DNA of 64,000 bases from Croceicoccus sp. Ery15 (GTDB lineage: Bacteria > Pseudomonadota > Alphaproteobacteria > Sphingomonadales > Sphingomonadaceae): assembly GCF_020985305.1 (NCBI RefSeq), contig NZ_CP087588.1:3223501-3287500 (forward strand), read 5' to 3'. The notes under the pieces were generated by a model that saw only the letters and a program-made list of their open reading frames with translations, was not told the DNA's origin and did not search any database. Position 1 is the first letter of the stretch. Each line of letters starts with the position of its first letter. Shown here one piece after another: positions 25,326 to 34,524 of the stretch. Both the position numbers and the translations under genes were made by a program.

Positions 25326-27734
25326 TCAGAACCCGATGCCTTTCAGCCGGAAACGCAGCAGAAACGTATCGCCCGCCTGCGCATCGCCGGTGCTGCGTGT
25401 GTCGCGCCGCCATGTCAGGCCCAGTTCGATGCACTCATCCTCATACGCAACGCCCAGCCGCGTGCGCAGCGGATCGAAACCGTCCGACGTATTGCCGGGG
25501 TCCTCGGCCGCGTCGGTCAGGTTGATCACGGTCGATCCGAAAACCGACATGTGGTCCATGAACGCGACCCGGCCCGCAAGGCGGATTTCCTCGCGGTCGC
25601 GCAAATCTTCCAGCGTGTCGGGAATGTCGCGGTTCAAGCGCAGATAGCCCGCTTCCAGATAGGTGTCGCGCGTACCCACCGCGACGTCCCATTCGTTGCG
25701 GCGCACGGCCAGCGTATCCTTGTCCACGCGGAAGCGATGCGCGAATTTCACCCATTCGCGCCAGCGCACATCGACCCGCCCGACGATATCCGACGTATCG
25801 CCGGTAAGGCCGGTGCCGTCGGGATAGAGGTCTGAATTGCCCGACATGCGATAGCTTTGCCCAAGGCTGGCATCGATCCGCCAGCCCGGCGCGGTCCAGC
25901 GCCAGTCGAATCCGTATGTCAGCCGCACCCCGTCTTCCACGCGGTCGTAACCGGGAAAGCGGTTGAGCGAGAAGAGATTGGTATCCTCAAGGTCGAAGGC
26001 GCGCGAATCCTCGTTCGGGATGTCGAGATTCTTGATGTCGGGCGTCGCGACCAGCTGGATGTGCGGGGTCAGAACCTGTGTCCCGCCCAGAAAGGCGCCC
26101 GTCAGCGGATAGGTCACATCGATCGCGCCCAGCGCCACCCCGCGACCCTGCCAGCCCGACCGGCCCCGATACAGATCGACGCTGGTCAGCGCGTTGTCGG
26201 TGGAGTGATAGGCATCGCCGCGGGCCAGCGCGGTCAGTTCCACCACCTGTCCCCACGGGGTTAGTTCCCGCAGGTTCCATTCCGCACTGGCAAAGGCACG
26301 CTGCGTATCCTGTCCGTCAGCGCGGAACAGGGCCATCGAATTGGCCTGCAGCATGATTTGCCCGCCCAGCAGCGGATCGGCGATGCGGCGGCGGTAATCG
26401 ATCGCGGGCAACGCCATCGGCACCAGCCCCTGTTCCTCGTCCACGCGCAGGGTCTGCGTCGCCCAGCCGGCAAAGGATAAATAGGAATCCTCGTCGATCC
26501 GCTCGACATTCACCATCGAACGCAGGCGGTCGTCGCGGCTGATGTCGTAACGGCGCAGGAAAGTGCGGTCGCTGGCGACGCGGATCGATCCGGTAACGCT
26601 CCAGTTCTCGTCCAGCTGGAACCGGCCGTTCGCATCGAAATAGCCGCGCAGGTCCTTTTCCTCTTGCGGCGTGATCTCGGTCGCATCGCCGATGGGCACG
26701 CGCGAGGACGAGGTGATGTACCCCGTCAGCTGATAGGCTCCGTCCTCGGTCAGCGCGGCATAGCGCGCCTGCGCCATGGGCAGCACTTCGGTATAGGCGG
26801 TGCCCTTCAGCGTCAGCTCGCGATTGGCGGCGATGCGCCAGTAATAGCCCGCCTCGACTTCCATCCCGTTCGATGCGGAAAAGCGCAGGTCGGGCGTGAC
26901 AAGGCCCGATACCGGCTGGCCGTCGGCGCGGATTTCCATCCACGGCAAAGGCACCAGCGACAGGCCGAACAGTTCCAGCTTTGCCCCGCGGAACCGGATC
27001 ATCTGCGTGGCGGGGTCATAGGCGACATTATCCGCCGTAATGCGCCAGCTCGGGTCCTGTCCGCAGCCGTCGGCATCCTCGACCGGGCAGGGGCTATAGG
27101 CCGCGTCGGTCAGCGTGACACGCTCGTCGTCCAGCCGCTCGCCCCGACGTGCGGCCATGCGCCCGCCCTGTGCCAGCACCAGCAGCATGTTCTGCATCGC
27201 GCCCGCGCGCAATTCGTCGGTCAGTTCCAGCCGGTCGGTGAACAGCACATTGCCGCTCTGGTCCACCAGCCGGATATCGCCGGTCGCCACGATCTGTCCG
27301 GTGGAGCGGTTCCAGCGCACTTCATCGGCCTGCAACTGCTGGTCCTGCCGGCGCAGCAGAACGCGGCCCGACGCGACGATGATTTCGTCGCCGCTTTCAT
27401 ACCCCAGTTCGTCCGCTTCGAATGCGATCTGGTTCTCGTCCTCGGGCGCCTCGATCCCGAATGGCGATTCCGGCGTGCCTGCGGGGGGAGGGGGCGCATC
27501 CTCGACACTGTCGGGATAAAGCGCGTGATCTATTTCGTCCCAAAAGCCCGGTTCGTCGATAGTGACGGGCGGCATGTCTGCGGGCGTCTGTTCCAGCAGA
27601 TCCGCTCCGCTTTGCGGTTGGGCATTGGCATTCTGACCGTTGCTATCCTGCGCCATGGCAGGCAGCGCTGCGACCAGCGCTGCGCCCGCCAGCAGGCGCG
27701 CGGAAAAGCCCGCGATCACGCGGTTGGCAGCCAT
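25326..27734 (-). CDS. lptD: LPS-assembly protein LptD
   Basis: The outer-membrane beta-barrel of 802 residues inserts lipopolysaccharide into the outer leaflet. A signal sequence (LLAGAALVAALPAMAQ) precedes an N-terminal OstA/LptA-like beta-jellyroll (FEADELGYESGDEIIVASGRVLLRR, seen as VASGRVLLRRQDQQLQADEV). The C-terminal barrel carries many alternating strands and ends in a KGIGF tail. Cysteines sit in CPVEDADGC and DECIELGLTW; the disulphide pattern differs from E. coli. ATG 27734 starts a normal signal peptide; the open frame upstream to 27851 is not needed. It leads the surA-pdxA-rsmA cluster, with a 249-base gap before surA that shows nothing recognisable. Confidence 0.93.
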   Translation of the reverse strand: MAANRVIAGFSARLLAGAALVAALPAMAQDSNGQNANAQPQSGADLLEQTPADMPPVTIDEPGFWDEIDHALYPDSVEDAPPPPAGTPESPFGIEAPEDENQIAFEADELGYESGDEIIVASGRVLLRRQDQQLQADEVRWNRSTGQIVATGDIRLVDQSGNVLFTDRLELTDELRAGAMQNMLLVLAQGGRMAARRGERLDDERVTLTDAAYSPCPVEDADGCGQDPSWRITADNVAYDPATQMIRFRGAKLELFGLSLVPLPWMEIRADGQPVSGLVTPDLRFSASNGMEVEAGYYWRIAANRELTLKGTAYTEVLPMAQARYAALTEDGAYQLTGYITSSSRVPIGDATEITPQEEKDLRGYFDANGRFQLDENWSVTGSIRVASDRTFLRRYDISRDDRLRSMVNVERIDEDSYLSFAGWATQTLRVDEEQGLVPMALPAIDYRRRIADPLLGGQIMLQANSMALFRADGQDTQRAFASAEWNLRELTPWGQVVELTALARGDAYHSTDNALTSVDLYRGRSGWQGRGVALGAIDVTYPLTGAFLGGTQVLTPHIQLVATPDIKNLDIPNEDSRAFDLEDTNLFSLNRFPGYDRVEDGVRLTYGFDWRWTAPGWRIDASLGQSYRMSGNSDLYPDGTGLTGDTSDIVGRVDVRWREWVKFAHRFRVDKDTLAVRRNEWDVAVGTRDTYLEAGYLRLNRDIPDTLEDLRDREEIRLAGRVAFMDHMSVFGSTVINLTDAAEDPGNTSDGFDPLRTRLGVAYEDECIELGLTWRRDTRSTGDAQAGDTFLLRFRLKGIGF

Positions 27735-28024
27735 AACTCGATGAGCCGGCGGCAGAATTGGGGCCTGACCGTTCGCGGGAATTCGCATGTGACGCTGATG
27801 CTCGATCTCGAAAGGCTCTGATACGCGCGGGCGATGCGCCGGGGGTTGCAAACTATGGCCCGACGGGTCGCATCGGGCGGGACGGCTTGCCTATCGCACC
27901 GCCGCTCCCTAACTGCAATCGCGTAAAACCAGTGCTTGCCGGACACCGAAACCGGTTTGCCGTGCCGCCAACCCCTTCCGGCGGTGCATGAAAGCAGAAT
28001 GACAGCAGGATAAAGGTCACTCCC
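27735..28024. other. Divergent intergenic region lptD/pepA
   Basis: These 290 bases separate lptD and pepA and must hold both promoters. The pepA-proximal part has a short AT-rich tract near 27995-28020. No clear -35/-10 pair, RNA gene or repeat was seen. Confidence 0.4.
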
Positions 28025-29473
28025 ATGAAGATTACTTTCGCCGAATCGCTTCCCGCCGATCTGCGCGTCACCGTCCTGCCGGTGGGCGAGGGGGCGCTGC
28101 CCGAAACCCTGCCCGCCACGGTGCGCGACGGGGCCAAGGCCAGCCGCTTTGCGGGCAAGGCGGGCCAGCTGTTCGACGGCTTCGCCGAAGTGGACGGAAC
28201 AGTGCAGCAGATCGTTCTGCTGGGAACGGGCAAGGGCGATGCATCTTCGCTGGAACGCGCGGGCGCGGTGCTGTCGGCGAAATATCTCACATCGGGCAAA
28301 AAGGCGCTGGGCATGGATCTGTCCGCGACCGGCATCGACGCATCGGGCGCGGCGGCGCTGCTGCTGGGTGCGCGGCTGCGGGCGTGGCGGATCGACACCT
28401 ATCGCACCACGCTGAAGGACGAGCAGAAGCCTTCGCTGACAGAAATCGTCGTGACCGGCGCGCCCGCGGGCAGCGAAGCGGCATGGGATGACGCCGCCGC
28501 GGTCGCAACCGGCGTCGAATTCACGCGCGAACTGGTCAGCGAACCGGCCAATACGATCTATCCCGAAACCTTCGTCGAACGGTGCAAGGCGCGTCTGGAA
28601 GGCAGCGGCGTGGAAATCACCGTGCTGACCGTCGACGATATGGCGCGGCTGGGCATGGGCGCGCTGCTGGGCGTGGGGCAGGGGTCGATCGACCGGCCTG
28701 CGCGCATCATCGCCATGCACTGGAAGGGCGGCGGCGACGAAGCGCCGGTCGCTTTCGTGGGCAAGGGCGTGACCTTCGATTCGGGCGGCATTTCGATCAA
28801 ACCTGCTGCCGGCATGGAAGAAATGAAGTGGGACATGGGCGGCGCGGGCGCGGTCGCAGGCACGATGCTGGCGCTGGCAAAGCGCAAGGCCAAGGCCAAT
28901 GTCGTGGGCATCTGCGGCCTGACCGAGAATATGCCCGATGGCAATGCGCAGCGCCCGGGAGACATCGTGAAATCGATGTCGGGCCAGACGATCGAAGTGA
29001 TCAACACCGATGCCGAAGGACGCCTTGTGCTGTGCGATGCGCTGACCTGGGTGCAGCAGACATTCAAACCCGCCAAGATCGTCGATCTGGCCACTTTGAC
29101 CGGCGCCATCCTGATCTCGCTGGGCAAGGAACACGCGGGCCTGTTCTCGAACAATGACGAGCTTTCCGAGGCGCTGACTGCCGCGGGCAAGAGCGTGGGC
29201 GAGAAATTGTGGCGTTTTCCGCTGGCCCCCGAATACGACAAGCTGCTCGATTCGCAGATTGCGGACATGAAGAACGTGGGTCCGCGTTTCGGCGGCTCTA
29301 TCACGGCTGCCCAGTTCCTGCAGCGTTTCATCCAGAACGATACGCCTTGGGCACATCTGGACGTGGCAGGCATGGTCTGGGCCGACAAGCCGGGCGCGAC
29401 CTGGGACAAGGGGGCGACCGGCTATGGCGTGCGGCTTCTCGACCGGTTCGTGCGCGACACGCTGAAGGGCTGA
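28025..29473 (+). CDS. pepA: Leucyl aminopeptidase (M17, PepA)
   Basis: The 482-residue two-metal aminopeptidase has the M17 signature VINTDAEGRLVLCDAL. Other blocks are FVGKGVTFDSGGISIKPAAGMEEMKWDMGGAG (seen as KGVTFDSGGISIKP and MKWDMGGAG), which supply the metal-ligand lysine and aspartates, TLTGAILISLG and GGSITAAQFLQRF. The N-terminal regulatory domain (about residues 1-165) is present. It trims N-terminal residues from peptides in the cytoplasm. holC follows 10 bases later, the same pepA-holC order found in many proteobacteria. Confidence 0.95.
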   Translation: MKITFAESLPADLRVTVLPVGEGALPETLPATVRDGAKASRFAGKAGQLFDGFAEVDGTVQQIVLLGTGKGDASSLERAGAVLSAKYLTSGKKALGMDLSATGIDASGAAALLLGARLRAWRIDTYRTTLKDEQKPSLTEIVVTGAPAGSEAAWDDAAAVATGVEFTRELVSEPANTIYPETFVERCKARLEGSGVEITVLTVDDMARLGMGALLGVGQGSIDRPARIIAMHWKGGGDEAPVAFVGKGVTFDSGGISIKPAAGMEEMKWDMGGAGAVAGTMLALAKRKAKANVVGICGLTENMPDGNAQRPGDIVKSMSGQTIEVINTDAEGRLVLCDALTWVQQTFKPAKIVDLATLTGAILISLGKEHAGLFSNNDELSEALTAAGKSVGEKLWRFPLAPEYDKLLDSQIADMKNVGPRFGGSITAAQFLQRFIQNDTPWAHLDVAGMVWADKPGATWDKGATGYGVRLLDRFVRDTLKG

Positions 29474-29483
29474 TGCAACAGCC

Positions 29484-29921
29484 GTGGCGCGGGTCGATTT
29501 CTATCATCTGACGCGCGACAGCGCGGAATCGGCCCTTGCCATGCTGGCGGGCAAGGTGCTGGGCGCGGGGCAGCGCATGATGGTCGTCAGCGCCGACCCC
29601 GCCCAGCGCAGCGCGATTTCGCGGCAATTATGGGAAGCGCCCGGTTTCCTCGCCAATGGTGAGGCGGGCGGTGAAAACGATGCGCGCCAGCCGGTGCTGA
29701 TCGGCGAAAGCCCCGCTGCGGCCAATGATGCGGGCATCGTCGCGTTGGCCGATGGCCGCTGGCGCGAAGAGGCGCTGGGATTCGACCGTGCGCTTCTGCT
29801 ATTCTCCGAATCGACGATCGCAGATGCGCGTGTATGCTGGCGCGCATTGGGCCAGCAGGCCGGTATCGAACGTCATTACTGGAGCCAGGATGCGTCGGGA
29901 CGCTGGCGCGAGGGGCCCTGA
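29484..29921 (+). CDS. holC: DNA polymerase III subunit chi
   Basis: The 145-residue protein starts at GTG with VDFYHLTRDSAESALAMLAGKVLGAG, the DNA polymerase III chi N-terminus. Later blocks are MMVVSADPAQRSAISRQLW and a GRWREEALGFDRALLLFSE core, which match the family fold. Chi links the clamp loader to single-strand binding protein. Position immediately after pepA supports the call. Confidence 0.9.
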   Translation: MARVDFYHLTRDSAESALAMLAGKVLGAGQRMMVVSADPAQRSAISRQLWEAPGFLANGEAGGENDARQPVLIGESPAAANDAGIVALADGRWREEALGFDRALLLFSESTIADARVCWRALGQQAGIERHYWSQDASGRWREGP

Positions 29922-29954
29922 TTTAGAACGCTAACGTCCGGGGGGAACGAAAGC

Positions 29955-30464
29955 ATGAAGACAGATCGCATGACCGCCATGGCCGCACTGGCCCTTTCCG
30001 CCTTGACCCTTGCCGCGTGCGGCGGCGGGGGGGATGCCGATGACGGCGGCACCACCATCACCACGCCCGACGGCAGCGTCACGGTTGGCGATGACGACGA
30101 TGGTACCATGACCTTGCGTGCCGACGGGGCCGAGGCCGTGGTGAAAACCGGAACCGGCAGTGCGGAAAATCTGCCCAAGGGCTTTACCGCATATCCCGGC
30201 GCGAAAATCACCATGAGCGTCGAGGGCAATCAGGGCGGCAAAAGCGGCGGCATGATCGCCATGGAAACCTCTGCCCCGCCCGAAAAAGTGATCGCCTTCT
30301 ATAGGAAACAGGCTGAAAACGCGGGGCTGGAGATCGAGAGCGAGGGCCAGTTTTCGGGCAGCCAGGTACTGGGCGCCCGCAGCGACGCTTTGGGCGTGAA
30401 CGTGGTCGCCAATGGCGGCGATGGCAAGACACAGGTGCAAATTGCCTATGGGACCGAGGGATAG
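29955..30464 (+). CDS. Putative lipoprotein of unknown function
   Basis: The 169-residue protein has a lipobox-type signal sequence (ALALSALTLAACGGGG), with the cysteine as likely lipidation site. A Gly/Asp-rich linker follows, then a globular domain with LPKGFTAYPGAKI, SAPPEKVIAFYRKQAENAGLEIE (seen as PEKVIAFYRKQAE) and NVVANGGDGKTQVQIAYG. The YPGA...VIAFYRKQ pattern is shared with other small proteobacterial envelope proteins, but I cannot name its function. It is downstream of holC by 33 bases and 17 bases before a small membrane-protein gene. Confidence 0.75.
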   Translation: MKTDRMTAMAALALSALTLAACGGGGDADDGGTTITTPDGSVTVGDDDDGTMTLRADGAEAVVKTGTGSAENLPKGFTAYPGAKITMSVEGNQGGKSGGMIAMETSAPPEKVIAFYRKQAENAGLEIESEGQFSGSQVLGARSDALGVNVVANGGDGKTQVQIAYGTEG

Positions 30465-30481
30465 GGATCAGGGCGCGCGCC

Positions 30482-30709
30482 GTGGCGAGAGGCAATCTTA
30501 AAGGGCCACTCGGCCCCGTCATGCTGGCGCTATTGATCGGAGTGGCGCTGTTCATGGTCGTGGCAGTCAATACACCCGATCAGGCGGCGCAATTTTCCCG
30601 TCCTGACGGATTTTACGACAATATGTTCGGCAAGATCGGCACTGCGCTGCTCTTTGCGGCGGGTGTTTCGATCGTCGTGTTCATCGTGCGAAAGCTGTTC
30701 GGCAAATGA
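30482..30709 (+). CDS. Small two-helix membrane protein (75 aa)
   Basis: A GTG-started frame encodes a basic N-terminus, a helix VMLALLIGVALFMVVAVN, a loop SRPDGFYDNMFGKIG and a second helix TALLFAAGVSIVVFIVRKLFGK (seen as LLFAAGVSIVVFIV) with a basic end. The layout suggests a real inner-membrane protein with both ends in the cytoplasm. No family is recognised. It follows the lipoprotein gene by 17 bases and precedes the 170-base leader of ndk. Confidence 0.55.
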   Translation: MARGNLKGPLGPVMLALLIGVALFMVVAVNTPDQAAQFSRPDGFYDNMFGKIGTALLFAAGVSIVVFIVRKLFGK

Positions 30710-30879
30710 CCGACGCGTGTAATTCCTTTCGCAAGTTCGGTCGCTCCGCATAACCGGCCCCACAACAGGCCAACCACAACAGGGTTGTGCCCGTCCGTCC
30801 GCGCGGCTAGGGGCGCGGGCATCGCGCGGCTGCCGATTTTCACCCGCGCGCACCCGATTTCACGCAGAGGAATAATACC

Positions 30880-31302
30880 ATGGCGGTTACCCGCACCTTT
30901 TCGATCATCAAGCCCGATGCCACCCGCCGCAACCTGACCGGCGGCGTCACCAAGATGCTGGAAGAAGCCGGCCTGCGCGTCGTCGCTTCCAAGCGCATCC
31001 AGATGAGCCGCGAACAGGCCGAAGGCTTTTACGCCGTTCACAAGGAACGCCCCTTCTTTGGCGAGCTGGTCGAATTCATGATCAGCGGCCCCGTGGTCGT
31101 GCAGGTGCTGGAAGGCGAAGACGCCGTAAAGCGTAACCGCGACGTGATGGGCGCGACCAATCCCGCCGATGCAGCCGAAGGCACCATTCGCAAAACCTAT
31201 GCCGAATCGATCGAAGCCAATTCGGTCCACGGTTCGGACAGCGACGAAAACGCGAAGATCGAGATCGACTTCTTCTTCAAGCCCGAAGAAATCGTCGGCT
31301 GA
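30880..31302 (+). CDS. ndk: Nucleoside diphosphate kinase
   Basis: The 140-residue enzyme transfers the gamma-phosphate between nucleoside di- and triphosphates. The start is [19 protein letters not shown], and the block [19 protein letters not shown] is conserved. The active-site histidine is in [17 protein letters not shown] (NSVHGSDS). AGAGGAA precedes the ATG. A 170-base upstream region contains a small hairpin (CACAAC-AGG-GTTGTG) of unclear role. Confidence 0.97.
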   Translation: MAVTRTFSIIKPDATRRNLTGGVTKMLEEAGLRVVASKRIQMSREQAEGFYAVHKERPFFGELVEFMISGPVVVQVLEGEDAVKRNRDVMGATNPADAAEGTIRKTYAESIEANSVHGSDSDENAKIEIDFFFKPEEIVG

Positions 31303-31371
31303 TCATCCCGTTTCGGGACATTACAGCCCCGCAAGGACCATTAGGTTTCTGAACGGGCTTTGTAATATATT

Positions 31372-31430
31372 AGGCCCCCTCGATTTGCTATCCTGCCCCG
31401 ATAAAGGGCATGAAGGGATCGAGGGGGCCT
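31372..31430 (+). promoter_or_regulatory. Perfect 13-bp inverted repeat that overlaps a ribosome site
   Basis: AGGCCCCCTCGAT (31372-31384) is the exact reverse complement of ATCGAGGGGGCCT (31418-31430). The 33-base loop holds a smaller GCCC-N7-GGGC stem. The 3' arm includes GAGGGGG, eight bases before the ATG at 31436, so the RNA stem would hide the ribosome site of the next gene. The arm is followed by TTTGTC, so a terminator role for ndk is also possible. Confidence 0.6.
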
Positions 31431-31435
31431 TTGTC

Positions 31436-31693
31436 ATGTTGCGGGTATTTGCGCTGATCTATCTGTTGGTGGGCATTGCCCTGTCCGCGTGGATCGGCCT
31501 GTATCTGATGGCCGTCGTAGCACAGCCCGACCCGCTGGCACCCACCGTGCTGAACGCCATGTCGGTGCCGGGATCGTTCCTGACCCGCTTTACCGGACCC
31601 GATCAGCCATGGATGGACCTCTTGGTCTGGGCCGGATCGGTGCTGGTAAATTTCGGCTTGCTCAGCTGGCTGGCCGATAATCTGGGCGAATAG
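31436..31693 (+). CDS. Small membrane protein (85 aa) behind a structured leader
   Basis: The protein MLRVFALIYLLVGIALSAWI has a hydrophobic N-terminal helix, a middle loop with VPGSFLTRFTGPDQPW, and a second helix (LLVWAGSVLVNFGLLSWLAD). Length and layout fit a real inner-membrane protein. I recognise no family. The ATG at 31436 follows GAGGGGG, which lies inside a perfect inverted repeat. It converges with purN, with five bases between the stops (AGGGGCCCT palindrome there). Confidence 0.6.
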   Translation: MLRVFALIYLLVGIALSAWIGLYLMAVVAQPDPLAPTVLNAMSVPGSFLTRFTGPDQPWMDLLVWAGSVLVNFGLLSWLADNLGE

Positions 31694-31698
31694 GGGCC

Positions 31699-32685
31699 CT
31701 AGAACTCATCAGCCGCGGCGCGCAGGCCCGCCAGCCGTTTGGGCGCGACCGCGCGCCAGCTGCGTTCGACCCATTCACCCACATGGTCCCAATCGACGCC
31801 GGGGCGGTTGAGGATCAGGCCGGCCCAGCCGCTGGCCCCGTAATAGGCGGGGCGGAACCAGATTTCGGGATCGCGGGCGGCCATTTCCTCCACCTCGTCC
31901 ACGCCGGAGGTTTTGACCAGCACGGCAATATGCGCCTCGCCATGGTGGCGGTCGGCAAAATGAGCAAAGAACTTCCCGCTCTTCCCGCCGGTGTGCCACG
32001 CGGGACTGCCATGCGAATCGCGAACCTCTGCCTCGGGCAGGGCCAGCGCGATGCGGCCGACCCGTTCGAACAGCCAGTCGGCGCGAAACGGGCGGCTGAC
32101 CAGATCTTCCAGACAGCGCGAATAAAGCTGGTGTTCGGCAAACAACACGCGCGCGGCCAGCGTTTCGCCGGTGTCGTCGGGCAGGATCGCCACCGGCGTC
32201 TGGCCCAGCACCGGCCCGTCGTCCAGCTCCGCCGTGACCAGATGGACCGAACATCCGCCATGGCTGTCACCGGCTGCAATCGCGCGGCCATGCGTGTCCA
32301 GCCCCTTGTATTTCGGCAGCAGCGAAGGATGGATATTGACCATGCGACCTTCCCACCGGCCCACGAATGCGGGGGTCAGGATGCGCATATATCCGGCCAG
32401 TGCGACATATTCCGCCCCCGCATCGCGGATCGCGGCATCCATCGCATCGTCATGCTCGGGCCGCTTCATCCCTTTGTGCGGCAGGGCAAAGGTCGCCACA
32501 CCTTCGGCCCTGGCCAGCGCCAGCCCCTTAGCATCAGGATTGTTCGATGCGACCAGCACGATCTCATACGGACAGTTTTCGCGGCGGCTGGCGTAAAGCA
32601 GCGCGGCCATATTGCTGCCCGTGCCGCTGATCAGCACGGCGACGCGGGCCTTGGCGGCAATGGACGTCGATGACGGCGCGATCAT
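31699..32685 (-). CDS. purN: PurN formyltransferase fused to a MmcQ/YjbR-like domain
   Basis: Residues about 10-200 are phosphoribosylglycinamide formyltransferase: VAVLISGTGSNMAALL, YMRILTPAFVGRWEGRMVNIHPSLLPKYKGLDTHGRA (seen as NIHPSLLPKYKGLDTHGRA), and GGCSVHLVTAELDDGPVLGQ (seen as CSVHLVTAELDDGP) give the catalytic Asn-His-Asp set. It uses 10-formyltetrahydrofolate in the third step of purine synthesis. Residues about 205-328 are an extra domain with LALPEAEVRDSHGSPAW, WFRPAYYGASGWAGLILN and WDHVGEWVERSWRAVAPKRL, resembling MmcQ/YjbR proteins. Typical PurN is about 200 residues. The role of the extra domain is unknown. Confidence 0.9.
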   Translation of the reverse strand: MIAPSSTSIAAKARVAVLISGTGSNMAALLYASRRENCPYEIVLVASNNPDAKGLALARAEGVATFALPHKGMKRPEHDDAMDAAIRDAGAEYVALAGYMRILTPAFVGRWEGRMVNIHPSLLPKYKGLDTHGRAIAAGDSHGGCSVHLVTAELDDGPVLGQTPVAILPDDTGETLAARVLFAEHQLYSRCLEDLVSRPFRADWLFERVGRIALALPEAEVRDSHGSPAWHTGGKSGKFFAHFADRHHGEAHIAVLVKTSGVDEVEEMAARDPEIWFRPAYYGASGWAGLILNRPGVDWDHVGEWVERSWRAVAPKRLAGLRAAADEF

Positions 32686-32903
32686 GCCCGATCCGCCATT
32701 TGCGGAACCGGCCCGCCTGTCCGTTGCTGTCCGTGAAGCAATGTCATTTCCATACCCGATAGCGCACCAGTTAGCGCGGTCTCTCCCTATTGGCTTGGCA
32801 GGGCGGCGGCAAGACGGACAGGCGGGATAATGGCGGTTTCACTGTTGCCGCAACTGATGCGCGCGGCTAGCTAGAGCCCGACGGGCGCTCGCAAAAGGAA
32901 GTT

Positions 32904-33389
32904 GTGATGCGCGGCCTATGGCTTGGAATTATTGCATTAACATTCGGGACCGGTTCTGCCGCCCATGCACAGGAAAGCGCCGGGGAAGGCATAGTCGAAG
33001 AAGCGGAAGGGCCGCATCATCTGTCCCTTGTCATCGGCGGAACCCATGTGGACCAGGCGGATGAAACCGCGTTCACTCTGGGTGTCGACTATGAATACCG
33101 GATCAGCGAATTGCTGGGTGTCGGCTTTGTCGCTGAACACGCCTTTGGAGAGCTGGATTCGACCACGCTGATCGCGGCGGCCGACATCCATCTGTTCGAG
33201 GGGCTGGCCGTGCAGGTCGGACCCGGCGTGGAGTTTGCCGAGGGCGAGGAATTCCTGATGGGCCGACTGGGGGCGGTCTATGAATTCGAACTGGGTAACG
33301 GCATGACGCTGTCACCCCAGCTACACTATGATTTTTCCGAAGGGGAAGATGCGGTGGTGTTCGGCGCAGCCATCGGCCGCGCCTTTTAA
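32904..33389 (+). CDS. Small outer-membrane beta-barrel protein
   Basis: The 161-residue protein has a clear signal sequence (WLGIIALTFGTGSAAHAQ). The mature part has alternating hydrophobic strands (LSLVIGGTHV, FTLGVDYEYRIS, GVGFVAEHAF, LAVQVGPGVEF, MGRLGAVYEFELG, LSPQLHYDF, VVFGAAIGRAF) ending in phenylalanine, the typical outer-membrane beta-signal. It resembles eight-strand OmpW/OmpX-like barrels but has no recognised motif. It lies opposite to, and between, purN and purM. Confidence 0.8.
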   Translation: MMRGLWLGIIALTFGTGSAAHAQESAGEGIVEEAEGPHHLSLVIGGTHVDQADETAFTLGVDYEYRISELLGVGFVAEHAFGELDSTTLIAAADIHLFEGLAVQVGPGVEFAEGEEFLMGRLGAVYEFELGNGMTLSPQLHYDFSEGEDAVVFGAAIGRAF

Positions 33390-33417
33390 ACACTTGGCGA
33401 ACCGCGGCGCACGCGTC

Positions 33418-34524
33418 CTATTGCGCGTGCGTTGCGGTCCAGTCGGCGCGGGCGGACCAATCGCCAGCCTTGCCCGAAACGGTGCAGCCGCGTGCGCCGG
33501 TGCGGATTTCGCCGATGCGGAACACGGTTTCGCCCGCGGCTTCCAGATCGGCGGTCAGCGAAGCGGCTTCATCAGGCGCAACCGCCAGCACCATGCCGAT
33601 GCCGCAATTGAAGGTGCGCGCCATTTCCTCCGGCTCGATATTGCCCTGCGCCTGCAGGAACGCCATCAACCGCGGCTGGTCCCAGCTGCCCGCGCCGATA
33701 TGGGCATGCAGATGATCGGGCAGCACGCGCGGCACGTTTTCCAAAAGGCCGCCGCCGGTGATATGGGCCAGCGCATGGATGCGGCCCGCCCGGATCGGGC
33801 CAAGCAGCGTCTTCACATAAATCTTCGTCGGCGCGATCAGCGCGTCGATCAACAGGGTTTCGTGATCGAACAGGGCGGGGTGGTCCAGCTTCCATTCCTT
33901 GTCCGCCGCCAGACGGCGCACCAGCGAATAGCCGTTGGAATGCACCCCCGAACTGGCAAGGCCCAGCAGCACGTCTCCGTCAGCGACCTTGTCGCCCGTC
34001 AATTGCTCGCCGCGTTCGACCGCGCCCACGCAGAAACCGGCCAGGTCGTAATCGCCCGCCGCATACATGCCGGGCATTTCCGCCGTCTCGCCCCCGATCA
34101 GCGCGCAGCCGGCCATCTTGCACCCTTCGGCAATGCCCGCGACGACACGTTCCGCCACGCCGTTTTCCAGCTTGCCGGTCGCGAAATAGTCGAGGAAGAA
34201 GAGCGGTTCGGCCCCCTGCACGATCAGATCGTTGACGCACATGGCGACCAGATCGATGCCGATATGGTCGTGCCGGTCGGCATCTATGGCCAGCTTTACC
34301 TTGGTCCCCACGCCGTCATTGGCGGCAACCAGCAGCGGATCGGTATAGCCTGCCGCCTTGGGATCGAAGAACCCGCCGAAACCGCCCAGCTCGCTGGTGG
34401 CGCCGGGGCGGGCGGTGGATTTCGCCAGCGGGGCGATCGCCTTTACCAGCGCATTGCCCGCGGCGATCGACACGCCGGCCTGTTCGTAACTATAGCTTTT
34501 CGGGCTGTCGCTCTTGTCGTTCAT
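33418..34524 (-). CDS. purM: Phosphoribosylformylglycinamidine cyclo-ligase
   Basis: The 368-residue ATP-dependent enzyme closes the imidazole ring to form AIR in purine synthesis. Conserved blocks are [58 protein letters not shown] (seen as [18 protein letters not shown]), [29 protein letters not shown] and [20 protein letters not shown] synthase length is usual. It converges with the outer-membrane protein gene and is divergent from the DUF2066 gene. Confidence 0.96.
   Translation of the reverse strand: MNDKSDSPKSYSYEQAGVSIAAGNALVKAIAPLAKSTARPGATSELGGFGGFFDPKAAGYTDPLLVAANDGVGTKVKLAIDADRHDHIGIDLVAMCVNDLIVQGAEPLFFLDYFATGKLENGVAERVVAGIAEGCKMAGCALIGGETAEMPGMYAAGDYDLAGFCVGAVERGEQLTGDKVADGDVLLGLASSGVHSNGYSLVRRLAADKEWKLDHPALFDHETLLIDALIAPTKIYVKTLLGPIRAGRIHALAHITGGGLLENVPRVLPDHLHAHIGAGSWDQPRLMAFLQAQGNIEPEEMARTFNCGIGMVLAVAPDEAASLTADLEAAGETVFRIGEIRTGARGCTVSGKAGDWSARADWTATHAQ

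Noticed and set aside
31310-31330. Hairpin TCCCG-TTT-CGGGA after ndk as a terminator
   Set aside because: The stem is only five base pairs and has no U-run; the larger inverted repeat at 31372-31430 is a better candidate.
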